From JAGVWJ01 sp964588555 (lineage in GTDB: Archaea; Micrarchaeota; Micrarchaeia; Anstonellales; Bilamarchaeaceae), in NCBI GenBank assembly GCA_964588555.1, contig CAZPPT010000006.1, forward strand, positions 1 to 64,000: a stretch of DNA of 64,000 bases, in the 5' to 3' direction. The position numbers and the translations under genes were made by a program. This document shows positions 30,996 to 39,844 of the stretch, in pieces (the first letter of the stretch is position 1; each line of letters opens with the position of its first letter). The notes beneath the pieces were generated by a model, which was not told the DNA's origin, ran no database searches, and saw only the letters and a program-made list of their open reading frames with translations.

Positions 30996-32299
30996 ATTAC
31001 TTCATCAATATGACGTATGGAAGATTACAAGATATTGACATTGCACGATTCAAGAATCGCGCGGCTATCTCAAATGAGGTAAAGGAGCGCGTGCGCCAAA
31101 TTGTTGAAAACGTACGCACCCGCGGAATAGATGCGGTTTTGGAATATACAGAACAGTTCGACAGGATTCGGCTTGATTCAAAGACAATTCGGGTGACTCG
31201 AACGGAAATCGGTAGTGCGTACAAAAAAATAACAAACAACGAACTAGAAGTAATCAAAGAATCAATTAAACGAGTGCGCGCGTTTCACTTAGGACAGAAA
31301 AAAGCGATCCAAAACATAGATTTTGAGACTCAAGACGGGATAACCTCTCTTCGTTGGCTTCCGATTCCACGCATTGGGGTCTATGCGCCGGCTGGAAAAG
31401 CACCGCTTCCATCCTCAGTTATAATGGCAGCGATTCCCGCGCAAATTGCCGGAGTTAAGGAGATTATTCTGTGCTCCCCTCCACAAAAGAACGGCGAGAT
31501 CGACCCTTCAATTTTAGTAGCTGCAAACGAATGCGGGATTACTGAAATCTATAAAATGGGCGGAGCGCAGGCAATTGGAGCGCTTGCATACGGATGCGGG
31601 CTATTTGACGGCGTTGATCTTATTGCCGGCCCAGGGAACGTATATACTGCTTACGCAAAGGATTTTGTGGCGAGTGAAGGGCTTGTAAAAACTGATACGC
31701 GCGCAGGGCCAAGCGAAGTAGTGGTCATAGCAGATGAGACGGCAAATCCTTCGTTTGTTGCAACTGACATGCTCGCACAGGCTGAGCACGGTGCAAACTC
31801 TTCGGCGATTTGTATCGCTACCTCAAATCCTGTTGCGGAAATGGTACTTGCGGAGCTTAATGAGGGGATTTCACTCATGCCAAAAGCAGACGGCATAATA
31901 CAATCGCTTAAGCAATATGGGGCCATTCTTGTTGCACAAGATACTGAAGAAGCAATCTCATTTGTTAATTCATTTGCACCCGAGCACGTAGAGGTTTATA
32001 CGAAGGACGCAGAAGAAATCGCGCCGCTCATAGCAAATGCAGGCGCAGTGTTCATCCAAACGAGCGAAGTATTCGGAGACTACGGCATGACAGGAAGCAA
32101 CCACATCCTGCCCACCGGCAGTGCCGCGCGTTTTAGCTCAGGCGTGAGCGTTTACACGTTCATGAAGTACCAGCTTGTAGAGAAAATGAGTCAAAGTGCA
32201 CAGCAAGCGCTTGCTCCAAAGACCGCTCTTTTTGCGCGCCTCGAACAGCTTGAGGCACACGCAAACGCCGCAGAGATGCGAGGTAATCAAAATGTTTGA
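30992..32299 (+). CDS. hisD: Histidinol dehydrogenase
   Basis: 435 residues from the GTG at 30992 (the ATG at 31010 is an alternative start). HisD oxidises histidinol to histidine in two NAD-dependent steps with a zinc ion. Family motifs include IPRIGVYAPAGKAPLPSSVI, YKMGGAQAIGALAYG, LIAGPGNVYTAYAKDFV and FGDYGMTGSNHILPTG near the C-terminus. The GTG overlaps the stop of the broken AbrB-like frame. It opens the operon whose next gene (hisC-HAD) overlaps by 8 nt. Confidence 0.95.
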   Translation: MNYFINMTYGRLQDIDIARFKNRAAISNEVKERVRQIVENVRTRGIDAVLEYTEQFDRIRLDSKTIRVTRTEIGSAYKKITNNELEVIKESIKRVRAFHLGQKKAIQNIDFETQDGITSLRWLPIPRIGVYAPAGKAPLPSSVIMAAIPAQIAGVKEIILCSPPQKNGEIDPSILVAANECGITEIYKMGGAQAIGALAYGCGLFDGVDLIAGPGNVYTAYAKDFVASEGLVKTDTRAGPSEVVVIADETANPSFVATDMLAQAEHGANSSAICIATSNPVAEMVLAELNEGISLMPKADGIIQSLKQYGAILVAQDTEEAISFVNSFAPEHVEVYTKDAEEIAPLIANAGAVFIQTSEVFGDYGMTGSNHILPTGSAARFSSGVSVYTFMKYQLVEKMSQSAQQALAPKTALFARLEQLEAHANAAEMRGNQNV

Positions 32300-33968
32300 T
32301 ATTGAAACTATTGCAAAAAAATCAGTTCGATTGATGGCACCGTACGAGACGCCACCACTACGCGAGGCCGAAGCCAAACTGAATCAGAACGAGTCCCCAC
32401 TTGACATTCCAGGGGAACTAAAAATAAAAATTGCAAAATCAATTCGCACCACCCCACTTAATCGCTATTTTGATGGGGGTTCGCTCCAGTTGTGCGAAGC
32501 GATTGCAAGGAAATACGGCGTTCGTGCAGAAAACGTTATTGTAGGCGCAGGAATCGACGAACTTCTTTATTATTTAGTGCTTGCCTTTGTCGAGCCTGGA
32601 GACCGCATCGTCCGTCCGGTACCAAGTTTTTCTATGTACGAGATTTGTGCAAGGGTCTCGAATGCAATCGACACGCCCATTATGCTTGATGAGTCGTTTG
32701 AACTTAATGGGGAATTTGTCGCTGCGGCAACGAATGCAAAAATCACGTTCATATGCACGCCGAATAATCCAACCGGTAATTCAATAGACAGAGCACGGAT
32801 AAAAGAAATCCTCACCACCACGAGCGGCATTGTATGTATCGATGAAGCATATGCTGAATTTGCGAAGGAAAACTGCCTTGGTCTTCTTTCGTACCCAAAC
32901 GTCATAATTATGCGCACCTTTTCAAAGCTCTATTCAGGCGCAGCACTTCGTCTTGGCTATGCGGTCGCAGATGCAAGAATTATCGAGTATATGAACCGTG
33001 TGCGGCTTCCGTGGAACATAAGCGCCGTTTCGCAGGCCGCAGGCGAGATACTCATCCAAAACGATCGATTATTTGAACAACGGAAAAAAAGAATACTGAA
33101 AAACCGCGACCAGCTTCTAAAAGATCTTCAAAAAATTGTGTCCGTATATCCTACTGATTCGAACTTCATCCTCTTTAAGGTTGACAATTCAAAGAAGATT
33201 TTTGATACGCTGCTTGAGCGAGGCGTCCTTGTACGTGATGTAAGCAATGCGCCTGGCTTGAAGGGCTGCCTTCGGGTAACTGTTGGGACTGCAAATGAAA
33301 ACAAGAAATTCATTTCCCTTTTGCGCGCCGTTCTTTCAAACCAAAAACCGGATGCACTCATTTTTGATATCGACGGCGTGCTTGTTGACGTTTCTCAATC
33401 GTATCGCGAGGCGATCAAGCGCACGGTTGAGAAAGAGACTGGCAGAATGCCGACTGACGGGGAAATCGAAGCGGTGAAGCAGAAGCCATTCTCTAATAAC
33501 GATTGGGCCGTCACGTATGCACTTGCAACCGGATTCAAGGGCGACCTTTCTACGATTGACCGTACAAGCGCGTTATTCATCAAATTAAGAAATAATTTTC
33601 AATCTGCGTATCGCCTGTTTCGGGATAAAGAACCGCTTCTTATAGAACGTGCGCTCATCTCTGAGTTTCAGAAACGAGCTATTAAAATTGGTTTTGTCAC
33701 TTCCCGCCCCCGGACTGAGGCGTTGTATGCATTAGGGCGGATCGGCGGCGTTGACCCGGATTTCGTTGTTGCGCAGGAGGATTGCGATGAGGAAAAACCA
33801 TCGCCAAAACCGATCCAGGCGCTCCTTCTGCGCATGCAGGCCAAGAATCCGTTGTATATCGGAGATACGATTAATGATAAACTCGCAGCAGAGCGTGCAC
33901 GCATATCATACGAACCAGTCGATGCAACACAAAATGTAAACGATATTTTACGGAGGTTATTGAAATGA
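32292..33968 (+). CDS. hisC: Histidinol-phosphate aminotransferase fused to a HAD phosphatase
   Basis: 558 residues from the ATG at 32292. Residues 1 to ~345 are HisC, a fold-type I PLP aminotransferase: LNQNESPLDIP, TFICTPNNPTGNSI, VCIDEAYAEF and the PLP-lysine motif MRTFSKLYSGAALRLGYA. From ~353 a HAD domain begins: ALIFDIDGVLVDVS gives the nucleophile and acid aspartates, GFVTSRPRTEAL motif II, and ENPLYIGDT-like NPLYIGDTINDKLAAE motif IV. HisC makes histidinol phosphate; the fused HAD domain is well placed to be the phosphatase that turns it into histidinol. No other phosphatase is in the operon. Overlaps hisB by 4 nt. Confidence 0.92.
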   Translation: MFDIETIAKKSVRLMAPYETPPLREAEAKLNQNESPLDIPGELKIKIAKSIRTTPLNRYFDGGSLQLCEAIARKYGVRAENVIVGAGIDELLYYLVLAFVEPGDRIVRPVPSFSMYEICARVSNAIDTPIMLDESFELNGEFVAAATNAKITFICTPNNPTGNSIDRARIKEILTTTSGIVCIDEAYAEFAKENCLGLLSYPNVIIMRTFSKLYSGAALRLGYAVADARIIEYMNRVRLPWNISAVSQAAGEILIQNDRLFEQRKKRILKNRDQLLKDLQKIVSVYPTDSNFILFKVDNSKKIFDTLLERGVLVRDVSNAPGLKGCLRVTVGTANENKKFISLLRAVLSNQKPDALIFDIDGVLVDVSQSYREAIKRTVEKETGRMPTDGEIEAVKQKPFSNNDWAVTYALATGFKGDLSTIDRTSALFIKLRNNFQSAYRLFRDKEPLLIERALISEFQKRAIKIGFVTSRPRTEALYALGRIGGVDPDFVVAQEDCDEEKPSPKPIQALLLRMQAKNPLYIGDTINDKLAAERARISYEPVDATQNVNDILRRLLK

Positions 33969-34549
33969 GGGTTGGAGAGGTAAAACGAAAAACAAACGAA
34001 ACAGACGTCACTGTGCAAGTTGGTCTTGATGGCACCGGTAATTCCAAGATTGCAACTGGCATCGGATTTCTTGATCACATACTTACGCTTTTTTCAAGGC
34101 ACAGCCTCATCGACCTCACCCTAACTGCAAGAGGGGATCTAGAAGTTGATGACCACCACACGGTAGAAGACATTGGTATTTGTATGGGTCAAGCACTAGC
34201 GCAAGCACTCGGTGAAAAGCGGGGAATAAGCCGTTACGGCTTTTTCATCCTCCCCATGGATGAGTCGCTTGCGCAGGCTGCAGTTGATTTTTCTGGAAGG
34301 CCATACCTTGTGTTTGATGCACGGTTCGATCGTGAGATGGTGGGTGATCTTTCCACAGAACTTGTACGCGAGTTCTTCTATGCAGTAAGTGTGAATGCAA
34401 AAATGAACATCAACATGCGCGTGACTGGCGAGAACACGCACCACAAAATCGAGGCGCTCTTCAAGGCGTTTGCACGTGCTGTGCGCACGGCCGTTGCAAT
34501 TGACGGGCGGGCAAAAGATGAAATTCCAAGTACAAAAGGAGTGATTTAG
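33965..34549 (+). CDS. hisB: Imidazoleglycerol-phosphate dehydratase
   Basis: 194 residues, a mono-functional HisB of normal length. It removes water from imidazole glycerol phosphate with two manganese ions. The metal-binding signatures are FLDHILTLFSRHS, LEVDDHHTVEDIGICMGQAL in the first half and the repeat TGENTHHKIEALFKAFARA in the second, with the terminal STKGVI. Unlike the enterobacterial HisB it has no N-terminal phosphatase; the HAD domain is fused to HisC instead. The start overlaps hisC by 4 nt. Confidence 0.96.
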   Translation: MRVGEVKRKTNETDVTVQVGLDGTGNSKIATGIGFLDHILTLFSRHSLIDLTLTARGDLEVDDHHTVEDIGICMGQALAQALGEKRGISRYGFFILPMDESLAQAAVDFSGRPYLVFDARFDREMVGDLSTELVREFFYAVSVNAKMNINMRVTGENTHHKIEALFKAFARAVRTAVAIDGRAKDEIPSTKGVI

Positions 34550-35365
34550 ATGGACCAAATACGTTTGGCAATACCAAATAAAGGAAGATTATACCAAAAG
34601 ACGCTTGAACTGCTTGAACGGGCAGGTATACGGGTGCCTGAGAACGGCCGGAAGCTCTACGTGCGCACAAATATCGAAGATATTGTTGTCATCTTTGCGC
34701 GTGCGCAGGATATTCCGTGGTATGTCGCGACAGGCGCAGCCGACATCGGCATCTCGGGAGAAGACATGATGAGGGAGAGTGGCGCGACCGTTGAGCGACT
34801 CCTTAAGCTTAACTTTGGAAGCTGCACTATTGCGCTTGCGAGTAAGGATGGGAAAAAAGCTCGTATTGCAACAAAGCTCCCGAATATCGCGCGTAGTGCG
34901 TTTCCGGACTCAGTTATTGTCCCCATGAGCGGTGCTTGTGAGCTTGCCCCGCAGCTTGGCATTGCTGATGCAATAGTTGACCAGGTAAGTAGCGGGGATA
35001 CGCTTAAGGCAAATAATCTTAAAATCGACCAGGTGCTCTTTGAGTCAAACATATACCTTATTGGCAATGCGAGGAGTATGAAAGATAAGAGAGTTGAAGA
35101 ACTCACGCTTGGTTTTGAGGGAGTGCTTACTGCAGAAGAGAAGCGCTATATTATGTTTAATGTAACGAGCAAGCGCGACCTTGCAGAGGCAGTTAAGGTG
35201 ACCCCCGCAATGGAAAGCCCGACCGTACTTAAGCTTGCAAAGAAGGGCGCCTATTCGATACACTCAGTTATTGATGTAGCGGAGCTTATGCCTGCGCTTT
35301 TACGTATAAAGAAGGCTGGTGGGAAGGATATTTTAGTACTGGATATGTCGAGGGTGGTTGATTAG
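34550..35365 (+). CDS. hisG: ATP phosphoribosyltransferase, long form
   Basis: 271 residues. First enzyme of histidine synthesis, joining PRPP to ATP. Motifs include IRLAIPNKGRLYQKTLELLE, GAADIGISGEDMMRESG and the PRPP-binding loop DAIVDQVSSGDTLKANNL. The last ~70 residues, from KRDLAEAVKVTPAMESPTVL, form the HisG C-terminal regulatory domain, so this is the long hexameric type that binds histidine as feedback inhibitor and needs no HisZ partner. It starts directly at the base after the hisB stop. Confidence 0.95.
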   Translation: MDQIRLAIPNKGRLYQKTLELLERAGIRVPENGRKLYVRTNIEDIVVIFARAQDIPWYVATGAADIGISGEDMMRESGATVERLLKLNFGSCTIALASKDGKKARIATKLPNIARSAFPDSVIVPMSGACELAPQLGIADAIVDQVSSGDTLKANNLKIDQVLFESNIYLIGNARSMKDKRVEELTLGFEGVLTAEEKRYIMFNVTSKRDLAEAVKVTPAMESPTVLKLAKKGAYSIHSVIDVAELMPALLRIKKAGGKDILVLDMSRVVD

Positions 35366-35366
35366 C

Positions 35367-35963
35367 ATGATTGCAATTGTTGATATGGGAAACCGCGTAA
35401 ATGTAAAAAATGCGTTTGCAAGAATTGGTGCTCAGGTAGCCGTTACCCGCAAGAAGAGCGTACTAAAAACTGCTGACGCAATCGTACTTCCGGGCGTTGG
35501 GGCATTTGGTGCTGGCATGAAACGGTTGGAACGAAAGCGAACCATTCTTGCTGATCTTGTTGACGGAGGTACCCCTTTTCTTGGCATTTGTTTAGGCATG
35601 CAGCTTCTTTTCGAGACGAGCGAAGAAAGTAGTGGCGTGCGCGGTCTAGGGATTCTAAAAGGAAGTGTACGACGATTGAGCGCTTCAGCCAATTTGATTG
35701 TTCCGCACATGGGCTGGAATAAGGTGGAAAATACACGAGGCCCGCTTTTCGATGGTATGGATAATTTTTACGCATATTTTGTGCACTCGTATTACGGTGT
35801 ACCAAAAGACAGCTCAGTAGTTGCGGGGACTACGCGCTATGGTACTCTTTTTCCATCAGCCCTTGCCGGAAAAAACCTCTTTGCAACCCAATTTCACCCT
35901 GAAAAAAGCGGTAAAACCGGCATTGTAATTCTTAGAAATTTTATTCAAGAGGTGAAACGATGA
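35367..35963 (+). CDS. hisH: Imidazole glycerol phosphate synthase, glutaminase subunit
   Basis: 198 residues from the ATG at 35367. Class I glutamine amidotransferase: LGICLGMQLLFETSEES holds the nucleophile cysteine (about residue 77) and FATQFHPEKSGKTG the His/Glu pair. PHMGWNKVE and FVHSYYGVP are also standard. It releases ammonia and channels it to HisF, encoded two genes downstream. It overlaps hisA by 4 nt. Confidence 0.95.
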   Translation: MIAIVDMGNRVNVKNAFARIGAQVAVTRKKSVLKTADAIVLPGVGAFGAGMKRLERKRTILADLVDGGTPFLGICLGMQLLFETSEESSGVRGLGILKGSVRRLSASANLIVPHMGWNKVENTRGPLFDGMDNFYAYFVHSYYGVPKDSSVVAGTTRYGTLFPSALAGKNLFATQFHPEKSGKTGIVILRNFIQEVKR

Positions 35964-36664
35964 AAATCATCCCTGCAATTGACCTACTCAATGGAAAATG
36001 TGTACGTCTTGTTCGTGGAGAAGAGCGAAGCGCAGTTGTGTATGATAAAGACCCGCTTGTACTTGCGAATGAATATATGGAGAGAGGCGCGCGCCGTATA
36101 CACGTCATAGATCTTGACGGCGCCTTTACCGGCACTATGAAAAATATGGAAATAATCCGTGAACTCGCAGCGCGTTTTCCTTTACAGGTAGGGGGAGGAA
36201 TACGTACAGAAAAGACGCTCGGTGAGCTTCTTGAAGCAGGTGTACAAAAAGTAATCCTTAGCACACTTCTCCTTAGAGATAAGGATGCTGCTACTGATAT
36301 AAAGAGGCGCTATGATGACCGAATTATCGGATCATTTGATTTTAGCAATGGTGCACTAAAATACGCAGGATGGACAAAAGAGTCCGCCTCTCAACTTGCG
36401 GATGTTGTGCGCGGGCTAAGCGAGATTATTGTAACTGATATCGAACGAGACGGTACACTTACCGGGCCGAATATCAGGCTCTTGGAATCAATAAAGCGGC
36501 GCACTGATGCAGTGATTATTGCAGCAGGAGGCATCCGGGACGTCTGGGACCTCTATGACCTAAAGCGCATCGGCATGGGCGGTGCAATTATTGGCAAGGC
36601 TTTTCTGGAAAATCGGCTTGCGCCCGATGAATCATTTAGGTTTGAGCAATTTGGGGGTGAGTAA
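35960..36664 (+). CDS. hisA: ProFAR isomerase
   Basis: 234 residues, a (beta-alpha)8 barrel. The N-terminal catalytic Asp is in IIPAIDLLNGKCVRLVRGE, and the second is in IVTDIERDGTLTGPN; RIHVIDLDGAFTG and LQVGGGIRTEKT bind phosphate. It carries out the Amadori rearrangement before the HisHF reaction. Reading continues into hisF after one intervening base. Confidence 0.95.
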   Translation: MKIIPAIDLLNGKCVRLVRGEERSAVVYDKDPLVLANEYMERGARRIHVIDLDGAFTGTMKNMEIIRELAARFPLQVGGGIRTEKTLGELLEAGVQKVILSTLLLRDKDAATDIKRRYDDRIIGSFDFSNGALKYAGWTKESASQLADVVRGLSEIIVTDIERDGTLTGPNIRLLESIKRRTDAVIIAAGGIRDVWDLYDLKRIGMGGAIIGKAFLENRLAPDESFRFEQFGGE

Positions 36665-36665
36665 T

Positions 36666-37424
36666 ATGCTATGTAGGAGAATCATTCCATGTCTGGATGT
36701 AAAAAACGGGCGTGTCGTAAAGGGTACGAACTTTATGAATCTACAAGATGCCGGCGACCCGGTAGCGCTTGCTCGTTACTACTACGGGAAAGGAGCTGAC
36801 GAGCTTATATTTCTTGACATTAGTGCAAGTATTGAGAAGAGGGCCACAATTGTCGAGCTTGCACAGCGCGTTTCAGAAGAAGTTTTCATCCCATTTACGA
36901 TTGGGGGCGGAATCAGCTCAATAAATGACATGGAAAAGGCGCTCAAAGCAGGTGCTGACAAGGTTGCACTTAATACTGCCGCACTTAGGAATCCGCGGCT
37001 TATCCGCGATGCCGCCTGGGAATTTGGCACACAAGCAATTGTCGTTGCAATCGATGCAAAAAAAGAAAATGGGGCGTGGCACGTATACTCTTATGGCGGG
37101 AAGGAAAAAACAAATCTTGATGCTATTGGATGGGCGAAAGAGGTAGCTGAGCTTGGCGCAGGTGAATTATTAATAACGAGCATTGACCGCGACGGCACGA
37201 AAAAAGGCTTTGATATTGTTCTTCTTGCACAAATGGCAAAAGAAGTATCTATCCCCGTAATTGCTTCAGGCGGTGCAGGCGAAAAAGGCGATTTTCTTGA
37301 CGTCTTTACCAAAACGCGTGTAACGGGAGCGCTTGCCGCAAGCGCCTTCCACTACAAAAAATTATCAATTACAAAACTAAAGCGCTACCTGGCGCAAAAG
37401 GGAGTGTTAGTCCGTGAAAATTAA
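36666..37424 (+). CDS. hisF: Imidazole glycerol phosphate synthase, cyclase subunit
   Basis: 252 residues from the ATG at 36666, the start that matches family N-terminus MLCRRIIPCLDVKNGRVVKG. A (beta-alpha)8 barrel homologous to HisA. Catalytic aspartates lie in PCLDVKNG (about residue 11) and LITSIDRDGTKKGFD (about 130). PFTIGGGISS and PVIASGGAGEK bind the two phosphates. With HisH it forms imidazole glycerol phosphate and AICAR. It overlaps hisIE by 11 nt. Confidence 0.96.
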   Translation: MLCRRIIPCLDVKNGRVVKGTNFMNLQDAGDPVALARYYYGKGADELIFLDISASIEKRATIVELAQRVSEEVFIPFTIGGGISSINDMEKALKAGADKVALNTAALRNPRLIRDAAWEFGTQAIVVAIDAKKENGAWHVYSYGGKEKTNLDAIGWAKEVAELGAGELLITSIDRDGTKKGFDIVLLAQMAKEVSIPVIASGGAGEKGDFLDVFTKTRVTGALAASAFHYKKLSITKLKRYLAQKGVLVREN

Positions 37425-37983
37425 GTATGGTTCCGATGGCTTGATTCCATTCATTGCCCAGGATGCACTTACAGGCGCAGTCCTATCGCTCTTCTACGCA
37501 AATGAAGAGGCAATAACGAGGATGAACGAAACTGGATTCGTATGGCGCTATTCAAGAAGTAAGAAGCGCCTTATGCAAAAGGGGGAAGAAAGCGGCAACA
37601 CGATGAAGGTCGTTTCAATGGCGTATGATTGCGATTCTGATGCGTTACTTGTACAGGTTGAAGTAAAGGGGCCTGCCTGCCACACCGGAACGAAGTCCTG
37701 CTTTGGCGACATTTCTGCAAACATGCTTGAAAAACTTGCAATTGTTATCCGTGACAGGAAACTAAATCCAAAAAAAGATTCGTATACATCGAGTATTGTA
37801 AATGACCGAGATAAAATTGTAGAAAAGCTTCGTGAGGAGTGCGAAGAACTCATTGATGCAAAGGAAAAGGACGCAATCAGGTGGGAGGCCGCTGACCTTC
37901 TTTACTTTATGCTCCTGTACCTTGAGAATTGCGAGGTGTCATTTGAAGCGGCGCTCACTGAGCTTAAGAGAAGAAGAAAATGA
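37414..37983 (+). CDS. hisIE: PRA-CH / PRA-PH bifunctional enzyme
   Basis: 189 residues, GTG start at 37414. Residues 1 to ~105 are HisI (phosphoribosyl-AMP cyclohydrolase): GFVWRYSRSKKRLMQKGEES and the zinc/metal motifs DCDSDALLVQVEVKGPACH and GTKSCFG. From ~110 the HisE part (phosphoribosyl-ATP pyrophosphatase) has KDSYTSSIVNDRDKIVEKLR, EECEELIDAKEKD and WEAADLLYFMLLYL. Fused HisIE is common in bacteria and some archaea. It catalyses steps two and three and closes the biosynthetic block; hisS follows after 175 bases. Confidence 0.94.
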   Translation: MKIKYGSDGLIPFIAQDALTGAVLSLFYANEEAITRMNETGFVWRYSRSKKRLMQKGEESGNTMKVVSMAYDCDSDALLVQVEVKGPACHTGTKSCFGDISANMLEKLAIVIRDRKLNPKKDSYTSSIVNDRDKIVEKLREECEELIDAKEKDAIRWEAADLLYFMLLYLENCEVSFEAALTELKRRRK

Positions 37984-38021
37984 TACCTTGTTAAAGGTTT
38001 GATGAAAATGATATTGTAAAT

Positions 38022-38073
38022 TTCGATAAAAAAGGCGGCAAAAATGCTTGGAATGCTCTATAAATTTATCGAA
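38022..38073. promoter_or_regulatory. hisS promoter region with inverted repeat
   Basis: TTCGATAAA (38022-38030) and TTTATCGAA (38065-38073) are perfect inverted 9-mers 34 bases apart. A TATA-like CTCTATAAATTT at 38056-38067 touches the right arm. A regulator bound to both arms could control hisS separately from the his operon. Confidence 0.4.
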
Positions 38074-38106
38074 TTACTAAATGATAGGAAGACCAACTAT
38101 ATCTAT

Positions 38107-38157
38107 ATGGCTGAAGAAAAAATTGAAGCAGAAGCAAAAGCTGCAAAAGAGGTATGA
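38107..38157 (+). CDS. Possible short upstream reading frame of hisS
   Basis: ATG at 38107 opens a 16-codon frame, MAEEKIEAEAKAAKEV, that stops 1 base before the hisS ATG at 38159. It lies downstream of the hisS TATA element, so it would be transcribed. It contains no histidine codons, so it is not a classic his leader peptide. It may be chance. Confidence 0.25.
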   Translation: MAEEKIEAEAKAAKEV

Positions 38158-38158
38158 T

Positions 38159-39388
38159 ATGAAACTCGCCCCAAAAGGAATGAGGGATATCCTTCCGGAA
38201 GACGCACTTCTTCGTGAAGACGTCATTGCCACGTTCAAAAGCGTATTCAGGCTCTACGGCTTTGTGCCGCTCGAAACGCCTGCACTTGAATACCTCGCAA
38301 CGCTTCGTGCAAAGGGAGGGGAGGAAATCGACAAGCAGATATTTGTGCTTGATGACAAGGAACTTGGATTACGGTTCGATCATACCGTGCCATTGTCACG
38401 GGTTGCGGCAAACAATGCATTCACCAAGCCGTTCAAGCGCTATGTCATTGGCCCGGTGTGGCGAAAGGAAGAACCGCAAAAAGGGCGCTTTCGGGAATTT
38501 TATCAGGCAGATGTCGACACGGTCGGTACTAAAAATATGCGCGCCGAGGCAGAGGTACTTGCCGTTGCGCGCACCGTTGCAGTGAAGCTTGGGTTTGACT
38601 CGCCGCGCATTCTTATCAACAATAGGAAAATCCTCGATGCACTTGCACTGGAGCTCGATGTCCAAAGTAAAAAAGAGGCGATTTTTCGATTACTTGACAA
38701 GATCGACAAGGTCGGAGAAGACAAAGTAAGGCAGGAAATGAGCGCAGTCATCGGAGAGGAAAAAACAAAGCGCTTATTTGAGATCTTTGATACGCGGGGC
38801 GATAATAAAAAGAAGCTCGCAGTTGCAAGAAAAATAAGCGAGGAAGGGGCACGAGAACTTGAGGAAATAATCTCATTATCCGAGTTTCCCATCGAGGTTG
38901 ATTTAGCGCTTGTTCGCGGATTAGGCTATTATACCGGCCCGGTATTTGAGATAAAGGCAAGTGATACCATTGGAAGCATTGCCGGCGGTGGGAGATATGA
39001 CAATTTACTTTCTGTTTATGGCCAGGCAGATTATGCGGTTGGGATCAGTTTTGGCATTGAGCGCATCATCACACTTTTAAAAGATCGTGAGGCGTCAGCT
39101 AGAAAAACAATCACGCGCGTATTTGTTGCGTGTGTAAAACCAGAATTCTACCAGGAAGCAGTCAAAATCGCAGACGAATTTCGCAGAAACGGGATTCCGG
39201 CAGAAGCCGACCTAAATGAGCGCAACCTGCGAAAGCAATTGGAATATGTCAATTCGCTTGGGATTCCGTACCTGGTCGTGGTAGGGGGGCGGGAGGTTAA
39301 GGAGAATACATTTGTGCTTCGAGACATGCTTACGGGAAAAGAGGAGAAGCTCGCGCGTGCAGGGCTTATAAACCGCTTACGCGATTAG
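38159..39388 (+). CDS. hisS: Histidyl-tRNA synthetase
   Basis: 409 residues from the ATG at 38159; an upstream frame extension lacks family similarity. Class II motifs: APKGMRDILPEDALLREDVI and PLETPALEYL at the start, motif 2 with YVIGPVWRKEEPQKGRFREF, HisA motif LVRGLGYYTGPVFEI, SIAGGGRYDNLLSVYG and motif 3 with AVGISFGIERIITLL. The C-terminal anticodon-binding domain contains PAEADLNERNLRKQLEYVN. It charges tRNA-His and lies behind the histidine biosynthesis genes with its own promoter. Confidence 0.95.
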   Translation: MKLAPKGMRDILPEDALLREDVIATFKSVFRLYGFVPLETPALEYLATLRAKGGEEIDKQIFVLDDKELGLRFDHTVPLSRVAANNAFTKPFKRYVIGPVWRKEEPQKGRFREFYQADVDTVGTKNMRAEAEVLAVARTVAVKLGFDSPRILINNRKILDALALELDVQSKKEAIFRLLDKIDKVGEDKVRQEMSAVIGEEKTKRLFEIFDTRGDNKKKLAVARKISEEGARELEEIISLSEFPIEVDLALVRGLGYYTGPVFEIKASDTIGSIAGGGRYDNLLSVYGQADYAVGISFGIERIITLLKDREASARKTITRVFVACVKPEFYQEAVKIADEFRRNGIPAEADLNERNLRKQLEYVNSLGIPYLVVVGGREVKENTFVLRDMLTGKEEKLARAGLINRLRD

Positions 39389-39443
39389 TCTATCCTACAA
39401 CGATCCTGGACGGGCTCATTTTTGCCGAGGCGGTCGATCCTCA

Positions 39444-39782
39444 CTAGTAATTTCCCTGTTTTTGTCTTTTGGTTATTTGCACGTTTCCGTCACAAAATAG
39501 TACGGCAGTTCCGTCGAACGGGACCGTGCGCTCAGTTCCACCACGTATGCCATCCACGTATTCTGCAATGATTGCATATCCCATGTTGTATCGGTTTCTG
39601 GGATAGGCCCTTAGTACTTCATAACGTGCGCCAGCAGTCCTAATGACCTTGTTTTCTTCAAGCACGGATACGGTCGGCCCTGCCGGATCAATACGTGGCG
39701 TACACGCGCTTAGGGCGGTTGCAAGCGCGGCTATCCTGGTGAAATTTCGTACTGCGCCGTATCCCGGTTTTAATTTTTGCAT
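39444..39782 (-). CDS. Small lipoprotein-like hypothetical
   Basis: 112 residues. A basic N-terminus and short hydrophobic segment end in ALATALSACTPR, a lipobox-like site near residue 27. The mature part is mostly beta: VSVLEENKVIRTAGARYEVL, YAIIAEYVDG and TAVLFCDGNVQITKR. TATA-like TTTATAAA (minus strand, about 39802-39811) supports the start. I do not recognise a family. Confidence 0.65.
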   Translation of the reverse strand: MQKLKPGYGAVRNFTRIAALATALSACTPRIDPAGPTVSVLEENKVIRTAGARYEVLRAYPRNRYNMGYAIIAEYVDGIRGGTERTVPFDGTAVLFCDGNVQITKRQKQGNY

Positions 39783-39844
39783 ATGTTGTTGATATGTACA
39801 TGGATTTATAAATTAATTGGTAAATAATTGTATTTGGTGATATA

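Noticed and set aside
36582..36665. N-terminal extension of hisF into hisA
   Set aside because: HisF proteins start at MLCRRIIPCLDV; the extension is the hisA 3' end in another frame.
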